A stretch of DNA of 64,000 nt from NCBI GenBank assembly GCA_021397835.1, contig JAJFZO010000413.1:69501-133500 (forward strand). The letters are read 5' to 3'. The number at the start of each line of letters is the position of its first letter. The first letter of the stretch is position 1. Source of the stretch: Moringa oleifera. Its lineage: Eukaryota; Streptophyta; Magnoliopsida; Brassicales; Moringaceae. Both the position numbers and the translations under genes were made by a program. This document shows, piece by piece, positions 38,640 to 49,300 of this stretch. The notes below the pieces were generated by a model, which saw nothing but the letters and a program-made list of their open reading frames with translations, had not been told where the DNA came from and made no database searches.

Positions 38640-39480
38640 AGGTAAATTGAAAAACATTTCTTTCAAGTACTTGAAAAGTTACATTTTAATTTTTTTAAAT
38701 GTATTTTATATTTGATGGTATTGACAAAAATATTGATCAAATATTTGGATAATAAAAATAAATATTATAACAAATATTGAATTATATTGATTTTTTTATT
38801 TAAAATTGATGTATATATTAAATTAATTTGATTTAAAATAAGTGTTAATATTAATAGGGATAAAAAGTTAATAATATTTTTATTATTTGAATATCATTAA
38901 ATGATTTAAATAAATTTTATATTTAAAAAATTATGATTTTTTATTGTAACTTCATGTAAAAAATGTTAAATCTTTTTTATATACTATTTTCTAATTTAAA
39001 TATCTTTAATTTTAATAAAAATTAAATTAATATTAATACTTAATATATATTTCATAATTTTTATTATTTATTAAAAATAAAAAATTTCATGTTTAATTAA
39101 TTTTTTTATATTGATTATTTGTACCAATTATTGGTAGAATTTGTAGTTTAAAGATTATACTGTAATATTTCAGGATTAACCTTGATCGTACCTTAATTGT
39201 TTAAAACAAATTACAAGATTTGTTTAAACTTGGGCACATGATCATCGTTGGTTCAAATTATCATATAAAATATCTTATAATTTCGAATGATTAAAATTTA
39301 AAGAAGGTTTTTTAAGATAATTTTAGGTCTTATTTTGGATTAAGATTTTTTATTAACGTAATTTTTTTAAGTTTTTAATGATATATCGATAAATAATTGA
39401 TAAATATATTATCATAATAAATTATAAAGGAGTTTACTATTTGTTGTCAAAAATATTGAGTGAAAAAACAAAAAACAAAA
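38640..39480. other. AT-rich island
   Basis: About 840 bp made almost wholly of A and T runs, between divergent genes. It has no coding content and could be a matrix-attachment-type region, but that is only inference from composition. Confidence 0.6.
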
Positions 39481-40843
39481 AGATGTTTATTCCTCTTAAT
39501 GCCAAATGCGCTGGTCATAGTTGGTGTCTCCGAACGACATAATTATGAAGACAATAAGGTCTTCGGAGCTGTAATTACATGTATTACCAACTTAGGCGGC
39601 AGAAGAAGATAAAAAACAAAAATAAAAAGCGAATAAAAAAAAGTGGCTCCATCAGGGTGCCCCCTTGCAAGTACAGGAAAAAGGGCCAAATAATGCGAAG
39701 GCCCAATAGATAAGAATGGCCCCATCGTGCTGTTATCGTCCACAGTAGAATGAATCCGCAGTATATCAGTAATTAATTGTTGCATGAAAAGGAAAAAGTA
39801 CATCTAAAGCGAGCTGCTCTGTATGAGTCCACTGGGAAAATGCAAAAGACGGGCCCATACGCATCGTATTCTTTTGTTTTAAGTACACCACATTGATTTT
39901 AGTCTTTATACTTTCGTTTGAGTGTTTCACTTCACACCACATCAGAAAAAAGAAATTAGTTTCCTACACCCACAGACATACTTGCGTATGCTGTCCAGTG
40001 TTTCACCTTGTCTTATGTTTCTCTCTCTGTCTTGCCTGCTTTTCCGTCTCCCTCTCTCTCTCTCTCTGAATGTGCATGCATATGTTGGAAATAAAAATGT
40101 TTAACTATTAGTTCATGCTTAAGTTGGCTAAGCTGGAAGCCTAAAGCGAAGCGAGAGTGTACCTTTTTGACGGTGGGATTAGATTCTTGAGCTCACCACT
40201 TACTCCACACAGGATCCTTAACTTCACCTTGTCTTCTTTCGTTTTCTCTTTTCTATTTCTCTCTCCCTCTCTTCTGGCTGCCGGGCACTTTCTAATTTCC
40301 TTTTTCTCTCTGAATTTCTACTAGATATGAATCTGGTCATGGGTCCGTCAGTTCTTCATCGACCAATCTTCCAACAGAGTGAATATCTCTAAACACCTCC
40401 TTTTCTTCTTATTCTATTTGCTAGTATATATCTAGAATCGTGCTGGGATTTTGGATGTCTTGAGCCGGAAGGTTAATTAGAGCTAGTGGTGCGAGGTGCT
40501 TTTTGCTGCTTGGCTTTGTTTCTTTTTTAAAAAAAAATTCCTTTAGCTATTTAACTGATTTAAGACTTATTAATGTGTGCTGTCATTTTCGCAACAGAAA
40601 GTTAATTCACCAGCACCATATCTCTGAACATGTGTATAATTGCATCTCAATATTAGATGTGGTTTTTGACTTTCAAGCCCTTGTTGTCCTGTTTCATTTC
40701 TGTTTAGTTCTCAGATTAGTTCTTTCCATCTTCTTCTCTTGAACTCCTCACTGATTTATCTTCACGTTTCACTTCTGTTTCTTGTTTTCTACTCTTCTTT
40801 ATAATAGCTCTCTTGACAATTAGTTCTTCTCACTCTCAGTCTT

Positions 40844-40850
40844 TATAAAG
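40844..40850 (+). promoter_or_regulatory. Possible TATA box of the GH17 gene
   Basis: TATAAAG lies 95 bp before the ATG at 40945, after a pyrimidine-rich stretch. The spacing would leave a leader of about 65 nt. No start site is known. Confidence 0.3.
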
Positions 40851-40944
40851 ACCCATTTTAGAAAATCTGTTTTTTTTTTTTTCTGTTTTACTCTCAGTTA
40901 CGGTCTTACTGCACTGAAGCTGGCTAGCAGATTTGAAGAAAAAC

Positions 40945-43900
40945 ATGGGTTGGTTTTCAGTGATTCTTGGGGTGTTTTCGTTGTTTTCAATGATGGGCGC
41001 AGTGTGTGGCATTGGAGCCAACTGGGGAACACAGGCAACCCATCCCCTGCCCCCTGACACTGTGGTGAGGCTGTTGAGGGAAAATGGGTTTCAAAAGGTG
41101 AAGCTTTTCGATGCGGATTATGATACATTGAGAGCTCTTGGTAAGTCTGGGATTGAAGTCATGGTAGGCATCCCTAATGACATGCTTGCTTCTCTGGCTA
41201 CCAGCATGAAGAGTGCAGAGAAATGGGTTGCCAAAAATGTCTCTACTCATATCAACACCAATAATGTCAACATCAGGTTAACTTCTTGCTTTCACTTTAT
41301 TTCCCCGTTTCTTTGCCAATAAATTTAATTTTTCCTCCTTTTTCAATTTATTTGGTTTTAAAAAAAACAAAAACAAAAAAGGAATTGTTTGCTTGGTTGG
41401 GGGACTTTGTTGGCATTGTATGTAACTGGTTCACCCTATTTTCATGGTTAATTCAGAATGAAGATGGGTTAATTATTTAATGGATGTTAAGCTTGTAAAG
41501 TGGGGAATGGATGACACTTATATGGTGTTTCTAACTTTTTGCCTAAAGTACAATATGTTATTGATATTGCCATTTCTAGGTATGACAAATCCACACATTT
41601 AAGTAACTTTTCATCTCCTTTGTGTATAATGTATAGGAACTTCTGGCATAATGGGTGATATGTGCCAGGGACTGAAGTTTGCATTCTGCTCGGGTTCTGC
41701 TAGATGTTTTAAAGATTTACCAAGTCAAGAGATGGTGTTTAAACTGGAATTTTAGGTGGATAGAAGTATCCCCTAGGGTGAATCTATACCTTTTGGCACC
41801 GGGAACTTGTTCCCTACCATGAGTTGTCTCATTAGAGATAGTTAACTATGCATATTGAAATTGGCTTTTGATGCTTTTTTAGGAAAACCATTGGTTGTTA
41901 CTATACGAAGGGTTGTCAATTGTAACTGAGCATTGAAGTTATCTAGGGAAAACCGTGGCTTTCTCTTGCATCTAGATCCACAGTTGTTATTATATCAAGC
42001 TTTTTATGTTAAGATATTTTTAGACTTTCTTTTCATTTTCTTTTGGTACATTTTCTTGTAGCCTGATGTTTTGAGTCCATCTCATGTAGTGCCTAGAAGT
42101 TGTTCACATTGATTCTTATTTATGCTTAAATTTCTCCGGTGGATGAAGCTTCATTTTTGGTTTACTTGGTACAGCAGTAGAGATGTTGCCTGTATGGTGT
42201 CAGTGCTGCATGATATTTAGAAAGAGGAATCGAAAGAAAACAATGTGCTATTTTTGGGACTTGAATTCTTGATTGATACATTTGGCAACTGAATGAATTT
42301 GAGCCAACCTGTTTATAATAGGTTGCATTCCTCTTTTTTGGTGTCCCATTTATGTTTAACCGTACTACTCCATAGTCTTAGAGTCATTAAATTGGGCATG
42401 GCAAATATATCATAGACAAAATCAGCTAATTAATTCTAGACTGTTATTTCTTTAATTAGAAAAAAAAAGTGTAGCTTGGGCTTTATTCATTTCCTATTAG
42501 GTCATTTCTTACTGAAGATGTCTTGTGTTTCCTATTTCATGGAGATCTGGCTGTACCTTTTCAACCAGTATCTTCTACAAGAATTATAGACCTTAATGCT
42601 AAATGGGGTTTATTGTTCTTCTGGCATTAAATACAATGCAGTCAATATTTTGTTGCACCTGTTTTGCTGTGAATAATGTGTGTTAATACAACCTTGAAGC
42701 ATCTCCAGACATCTTCTGGATTTTCTTGACAACATAGTGATAATGTTATGGAACATGTCCTTTTTCAGACAGAACAGGATCTAGGGCATCAAGCTTTGCT
42801 TGCTGGCTGATATTGTTGCTTCTGGAATATCTAAATTATTAAAGGAATTAGTTCCCTGTTACAGGTGTGGACCTATGCTCAAATTATATACCACTGGTAT
42901 CTATATGAAGTGACATTAGTCAATGTTAGTGTCTAGGTGCTAAAAAAAACAACAGGCCTGCATGAATAAGATTGGAGCAAGATCCACTGCTGGCATGTCT
43001 TCTGAGTTTCTTGCTGCTGAATTTAGCTTTATTGGTTATAATCTGCCTTTATTGAGTATTCCTGCAAAAAGCTTTTAGACTTTTGAATAGATTTTGCATA
43101 ATCTTCTCAGAAGACATGCCACCGGAAGAGCTATGTAAATATGTAGGAATCTTCGATTTTTCTTTCTATTTCCTTATCTTTAACTTCCTTGTACTTCCAT
43201 CCTCTTGCAGACTTTTCTTGGTAGAGCTTCTCATTCTTTTATCTCATGTACAGATATGTTGCAGTTGGTAATGAACCTTTCTTGCAAACGTATAACGGAA
43301 GCTTCCTCAGAACAACCTTCCCTGCTCTGCAGAATGTCCAATCTGCTCTGATAAAAGCCGGACTGAGCAACCAGGTAAAGGCTACTGTTCCCCTCAATGC
43401 TGATGTCTATTGGAGCTCAACTGGCCTTCCATCTGGTGGTGACTTCAGAACTGATATCCATGATTTCATGCTTCCAATTGTCAAGTTCTTGAGTGACAAT
43501 GGTGCTCCTTTCACAGTGAACATTTACCCATTCATAAGCCTTTATACTGATGCCAACTTCCCTGTTGAATATGCCTTTTTTGATGGCAATTCGTCACCAC
43601 TAAATGACGGTGGGGCGTACTATTACAACATGTTTGATGCAAATCATGACACTCTTGTGTATGCGCTGCAAAAGAATGGGTTTGGAAACTTGCCTATTAT
43701 AATTGGAGAGATTGGTTGGCCCACTGATGGAGACAGAAATGCGAACATAGAGTATGCTCGAAGGTTCAACCAAGGTTTCATGTCCCATATTTCGGGTGGG
43801 AAAGGAACCCCGAAAAGGCCTGGCCCAATTGATGCCTATTTATTTAGTTTGATTGATGAGGATGCTAAAAGCATTCAACCGGGTAATTTCGAACGCCACT

Positions 43901-44370
43901 GGGGAATATTTACTTTTGATGGGATACCCAAATACCCACTTAACCTTGGTACTACAAATTCAGGAGCTTTAGTTCCAGCTAGAAATGTGCACTACTTGGA
44001 AAAGAAGTGGTGTGTGATGAAGCCTTCTGCCAGACTTGATGATCCTCAAGTGGCGCCGAGTGTAAGCTACGCGTGTGGACTTGCTGATTGCACCAGCCTT
44101 GGTTATGGGACATCTTGTGGAAACTTGGACGCTCGGGGTAATATCTCATATGCATTTAACAGTTATTATCAGATCAATAATCAGCTTGAAGATGCCTGCA
44201 AATTCCCGAACCTTTCCATGATCACAAAACAAGATCCTTCTGTTGGGAGTTGCAGATTTGAGGTAATGATTGAGCCATATTATGGTGGTGCTATGAGGAC
44301 TCCAGGCTGCCCCCAGAAGTTGCTGCATTTGGTTGCGGGTCTTATATTCTTTTTGTTGGCTGTTATCTGA
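40945..44370 (+). CDS. Glucan endo-1,3-beta-glucosidase (GH17) with X8 domain, GPI-anchored type
   Basis: Two exons, 40945-41276 and 43254-44370, give 482 residues; the 1,977-bp intron falls just before the catalytic motif, as is common in this family. A signal peptide spans about residues 1-22 ([20 protein letters not shown]). The GH17 barrel starts at [16 protein letters not shown]. The proton donor is Glu118 in YVAVGNEPF and the nucleophile is Glu263 in [13 protein letters not shown]. An X8/CBM43 domain, with its paired Cys pattern, starts at [10 protein letters not shown] near residue 363. The C-terminus ends in a hydrophobic stretch ([15 protein letters not shown]) suited to GPI attachment. 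It should hydrolyse callose at the cell surface, for example at plasmodesmata. The sequence closely resembles At5g58090, which also neighbours SPOT1. The codon at 40945 is the first ATG that gives a signal peptide. Confidence 0.94.
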
Positions 44371-45143
44371 ATTCTGAGGCTTATATTCAGAGGTTATCAG
44401 TTTTTGACCACGGCACTTGTGCTTTGCAGGAGAGCATAGTGGTAGGACTGAAACAATTCATAAATGGCGCAAGTGTAGTTGGAATTTTCTGATGTAAAAG
44501 GCTGTTTCTTTTAAATTGATTTGTTTTGGAACAGTTTTTTCATTTGTACAATGGAAGTATGTGAATGCAGGCCTGACAACTTAGGTTTGAAGGGTGGTTT
44601 TGGATTTGTTGACTGGTAGCATGAACATGGTGTTGAGACATTTAGCTGACCTCGGAAACTTGAGTTGATCATTTTGCTCCTTTGCCCCCAGACTTAGATT
44701 TGTTTTTGTTGTTAGAACAGGAGCAAAACACAACAGAAGGAAACAGAATCCAACAGAGCAGAGGAGAACAGAGCTTGTGTCATTTTGTTTTGGAAGGGAC
44801 TGCCTTCTGGTATTATTTTTCTTTTAACCATTCTAATTAGAGGTGAAAGTAGCGCGCCGAGTAAATACAATGCCATAAAACACTTAGCTTACAAATTTTA
44901 GGTAGATTTTCTTCAAACGATCATCCTGATGGCAACGAGCGTTTAACAGCAGAAGGGGCGCTCAATTCATTGATTCATTTATGCCCATGTACTGCCTTAT
45001 TCCTGGACCCCGATTCCTAAGCACCTAAGCAAGAAATAACAAAAGAAATAAGTGAAAGAAATCAAGAAACTAACAGCTAGATAAGCATAGGCTGCTGAAG
45101 AAACAATATTATTAAGCACATAAGAAGTGGTTCTATTTGAACT
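44371..45143. other. Convergent 3' flanks
   Basis: Tail-to-tail spacer between the GH17 and KCS genes. Its first 200 bases look like the GH17 3' UTR. No further gene was seen. Confidence 0.5.
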
Positions 45144-46861
45144 CTAGGCAGAATCCTCAATCCATGGGCTTCGCTTAGGCCTCTCGACGTTCCTAAGGGT
45201 TTTCCAGACAACACTGTTACACTTGAGTCCTGAGCCGAAAGCAATTTGCCAAACCCTGTCACCCCTCTTGATCCTTGCTCTTGCTTCTAAGTAAGCCAGT
45301 TCGTACCACACACTACTGCTCGAGGTGTTCCCGAATCGCTCCAGCGTTTTCCTTGACGCCTCCATGTACTCCTCTGTCAGTTCCAGGTTCTTCTGTATTT
45401 CATCGAGCACTTTCTTGCTGGTCGCCAATATGCATACATGCTCGAAAGCAAGCTTGTAGTCAGGAATGTAAGGCTTAGTCTTCTTCTTGAAGAGCACGTT
45501 AGTGAAGAAATGGACTTGTTCGGAGACAGGAAGAACAAGAGGGCCGAGGGTGGTGATGTTAGCCTTGAGTGCATGACCACCCACCTCGATCACATCTCTG
45601 CTCACCGAAAGACCTTGCCTCCCTGCCGCGTCTTCCTTCAGATGTATGCTCCTGCAACTGCGGTTATCCATGCCTTTGTGAGTTCGAACCAGCTGCAGCA
45701 TGCATTTCATGCATGAGTGACAGTGAGATAAACAACCTGACTTCACACATTGATTGCTTCATAGTCTTATCTGAAGAGAATTGTAAACCAGTTACCTGCT
45801 TAAGTTCATATTTGGAGCGCCATCTGTCGAAGCGACGACTTGAGAGTAAGATGGCAGCAGCCCCCATGCGAAAGAAGCAATTAGGAAGAAGCATGTCAGC
45901 CTCCTCACCGCAGTACCATGCATAGCTCACAACTTCGGTGCTGACCACTAGTGCATACGTGCCTGGATGCGCATTTAAAAGGTCTTTAGCCAAGTCAATA
46001 GCGATAACTCCTGCAGCACAACCCATGCCACCAAGATTGTAGCTTTCGATGTTATGCCTAAGCTTGTAATGGTTTATCACCATGGATGACAGCGATGGCG
46101 TGGTATTCAGGATTCCACAGTTCACCACGAGGACTCGAATGTCCTTGGGCCGGACGTTGGTTGCAGCAAGAAGATCATCTACTGCACCAAAGATGACCAT
46201 TGCAGCCTCTTCGCGAGCATCCTTTAAGTTTCTTCTATGGCCAGGCCGGAAAAGTGCTTTAGGCAAGTAGGTCTCATCCCCAAGGCCAGAATTCTTAAGA
46301 ACTTGCTCCTGAAATTTGATGGCAGCTTCATTGAAGTTCCCTGATTTTCTTGCTCGCTCAATGAATTCCTCTTTTGAAATCTGCGATGATGCCCACAGAA
46401 CTAAGTTTCATGTTTACCCAGAAACGCTCGGAGAAAAGGAAGATACGAGAAAAGAAAGTGTGTTTTACCTTCAGGTGATTTGGTGGACGGTAGCAAGCAA
46501 AATCAACCAGATAGGTAGAGCGTGGTGTTATATCAAGATAAATATATAGAATGAATGTCAATAATCCCGCCATGAAAAGACCATCGGTAAGGTCACAATT
46601 GGGACAGAAGTCATCCCATGCGAGTTTCCCCATTTCAGCACTGAAGATCACAATGAGAACAGGTGTAGTTAGGAAATAAATGCCATGCCTGAGCAGATAG
46701 CCATATCCCAGCCTCACATATTTCAAGTTAACCGAACTAAGGAAATCAGGCAAGCCACGCCGGACCCTCACTGAGAAACTCGGCGACCCTGCGTATGGAC
46801 CGGAATCCTGAATACCCCTGTTCATGATTTCGGTTGATAGTCGGTCCTGCTCTGGCGCCAT
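45144..46861 (-). CDS. 3-ketoacyl-CoA synthase, FIDDLEHEAD/KCS10 type, catalytic His replaced
   Basis: Three exons in transcript order, 46861-46469, 46380-45796 and 45692-45144, encode 508 residues. The N-terminus ([10 protein letters not shown], then [20 protein letters not shown]) is typical of the KCS10/FDH group. Two membrane helices follow (about 60-80 and 93-110), then the FAE1_CUT1_RppA domain with the active Cys252 in [10 protein letters not shown], and a C-terminal half with Asn448 in RFGNTSSSS. The fatty acid elongase condensing step uses a Cys-His-Asn triad. The His, which lies 33 residues before the Asn in FAE1 (391 and 424), corresponds here to Leu415 in [11 protein letters not shown], so normal condensing activity is doubtful. 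His411 in the same segment is kept. Everything else is intact, so this looks like a conserved non-catalytic or altered paralogue rather than a pseudogene. ER membrane location is expected. Confidence 0.93.
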
Positions 46862-48283
46862 GGCAAAGGAAGAAAAATAAGCACAAGATTAAGGCTGTCT
46901 GAATATAAGAATGTGAAAAATGGCTTCAGGGAACACTCAATAAGGGAGAACCAACTGATTCAAGCATAAAACAGGCAGGAGCAAGAAATTGGAAGGAGAT
47001 GTGCAGAAGGGGATGCAACAGAATGGATATAAATCAGTACAGGGAAATAATATAATAATGCATGAAGTTGCGTTAAGGTTAACCATGAGAAGGTAACAGA
47101 AAGGAGGCTCTTTATGCATGTTCGCGTGCTAACAGCGTGTTTTAGCACCAAAGAAGTTGTGCCTCAGGGGAATGTTTTTGCTATATATCAATGAAATAAA
47201 CAGACTGGCGATCGATCAGATTCATTTTTGTGGTTCATCTATGGACTAAGTTGATAAAACCTTGCTTCCCTATCAGTTAGTATAGATTCATCCAATATTC
47301 AAACCTTTCCTCCACATGTTTATTTATGCAGGAAGCCAAATAATGAACAAAACAGTTGGTTTGTTGCTCAACCTAAAGAACTTTAGTTAGTCAAGAAGTA
47401 TTTCTGAGAAATAAAAATTCCGTGAAATTTGTATTGATCGATTATAGTACTCAAATCCAGAAGGTGCAAGGAGACTAATCCTGCCCTTGAGTTCTTCTTC
47501 CTCCATTTGGTTGTTTAGCTTACCTGAGAGAATCATTCCCCTGTAGCTTAACAGGGCAAGGAGACATGAAGTTCAACAAAATTTTGTTTAATGTTAGATG
47601 GGTGAAGTATCATTCTGAATCTGAAATCGGTACTCTAGTCTTGCATGCTGTTCAGTTCAAAAGTGGTTATCATATTTTTTGTTTATAGTGGTCTAAAACC
47701 TAAATGATCTCTTGCTCAAAATCTCATGAGCAGGGATTATTTTGGGGCTTCATTCAATGACACTGAACTTATGTTCTCAAGAAGTATGGACTAATTGGAT
47801 CAATGATGGATAATTAGTACCCTAGATCTTGTCAAGATTTTCCTATCAAACCATGAATGCTTGCAAATAGAAAATAAATTAGTCACGATTTTGAGTGTTA
47901 TACTCTACTTATTTGCATCAAGATTACAACTGCAACTTTAAATAAAGAATAATTTGTACCAAAAACACAGAGTGAAAAAAGAAGTTGGGATTGAAGGGAT
48001 TGGAAGAAGAAATAAATTGATGGATATAGATGCCAGGATCATGCGAACATTAATTTATGTATATTTATTTGAGCAATAATGTGTACTTGGTCGGTGGTGG
48101 ATAGGCACACGCATGCCACTTGCAATGATAATCTATAATGAGCTCAATACTCATTTCATTTGGTACTTTGCTTGCTAATTACTAAATGCTATTGTTAATT
48201 TGGTGCAGGTGTCTTGTATAAGTCTCATAAAGTCTTATCCTCTTATGTCCACATGAACTTTTAGTTCTCTAGTTCTGTCACCT
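46862..48283. other. Upstream region of the KCS gene and intergenic DNA
   Basis: No exon, repeat or RNA gene was recognised. It must contain the KCS promoter on the minus strand and probably the promoter of the HMA gene on the plus strand. Confidence 0.5.
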
Positions 48284-48797
48284 ATGGAGGTCTTGTCTTT
48301 ATATTCTCTACAATTTTGTTTCTCTGATTCTTGTTGCTTTGCGGTAAACTTAAGTGCACTGAAAATTCCTGTTATACCTCACAGGTCAAGGTCATTGAGG
48401 TGATGGTAGGCCTGCACTGCAAGGCCTGTGAGAAAAGGGTGCACAAGGCATTATGCAAGATCGAAGGTATGTCATATCAAGGATAGCATGCAAACCAATT
48501 AGGTAGAATAGATCATTTACGGGCTTAGTAATGTGCCCCTAACTGCATTTTATAAGGTGTTTAACATGAAAACTCTAGGGCAGACATATCATGCTGATAT
48601 TTGGTGCGCAAATGGATACATAAGAAGCATAAAAGATTAATGGTGGATCATGTAATGCAGGCGTGAAATGTGTGCAAATAGATGGGACAGAGAGCAAGAT
48701 CACAGTGTTGGGCTATGTGGACAGCAAAACTGTCATAAAAGCTATCCACCCGACAGGGAGAAGAGCAGAGGTGTCGCGATCACCTTTTGGGGCATAG
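48284..48797 (+). CDS. Small heavy-metal-associated (HMA) domain protein
   Basis: Two exons are clear: 48385-48466 and 48661-48797, joined within KIEG-VKCVQIDG. They encode one HMA fold (beta strand VKVIEVMV, metal loop LHCKACEKRV with CxxC, then VKCVQIDG, KITVLGYVDSKTVIKAI, GRRAEV) and a stop. The start is unresolved: an acceptor precedes 48385, and the only in-phase upstream candidate I found is a 6-nt exon, ATGGAG at 48284-48289, followed by GTCTTG and a U-rich 95-nt intron. That would give 74 residues beginning MEVKVIEV. A start at the internal ATG 48403 would lose the first strand. Most HIPP proteins end in an isoprenylation CaaX box; this one ends SRSPFGA and lacks it. Cu/Zn binding is inferred from CxxC. 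Confidence 0.7.
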
Positions 48798-49300
48798 CAG
48801 TTCAGTCCCAGAGTTCCTAGAGGTTTTAGATGCATCCTTTCCAGATGGGGCTCCTCAAAAGCGAAGTTGTAATAAACAGTAAAGCTTTGTTGTTTTTGGC
48901 TCAAACAGACAAGACTAGGTTTTGAGTCCTTGGCATTTCGTATATTTACAGCTGCATGGTATGTATGCAGGCTTCAGAGGACAAGTTAGAATAGTGCTGC
49001 CCACAAAACAAATGAAGGAGCTCTATTGAGAAGCATAAATGATTCACCATATGCTTTAGCCTCAATCATCTTCCATTGCCTCCCCCCTCCTCCGCGCCCG
49101 CCGCCACCCCCCCCCACTCAAAAAACCAACTCTCTTTACTTTCTATTCTTGTTGTCTGCCTTGATGTTCATTCAAACATTAGTTTCCCAGAATTCTCTTC
49201 CATGCTTAAATCCCGGGCCCTTATGAAAACAAAATCAGAAACCACTACTCGGTGGTAGGCTGGTAGCTCTTAAAGAAAAGAAGGATCCTGGGCGGCTAAG
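48798..49300. other. Intergenic, promoter side of the PPR gene
   Basis: Non-coding, with a C-rich patch near 49080-49120. No feature was recognised. Confidence 0.5.

Larger units (their letters stand above)
38501..40944. other. Shared upstream region of two divergent genes
   Basis: It separates the SPOT1-like gene (minus) from the GH17 gene (plus) and must contain both promoters. From about 38640 to 39480 it is extremely AT-rich. A CT microsatellite lies near 40048-40068, and 40170-40920 is pyrimidine-rich, as expected of 5' UTR or core promoter DNA. No exon was recognised. Confidence 0.55.

Noticed and set aside
39543..39803. 86-residue minus-strand open frame as a gene
   Set aside because: Low complexity hydrophobic translation, no family resemblance, no splice context.
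45438..45925. Plus-strand open frames over the KCS gene
   Set aside because: Antisense shadows of the KCS exons.
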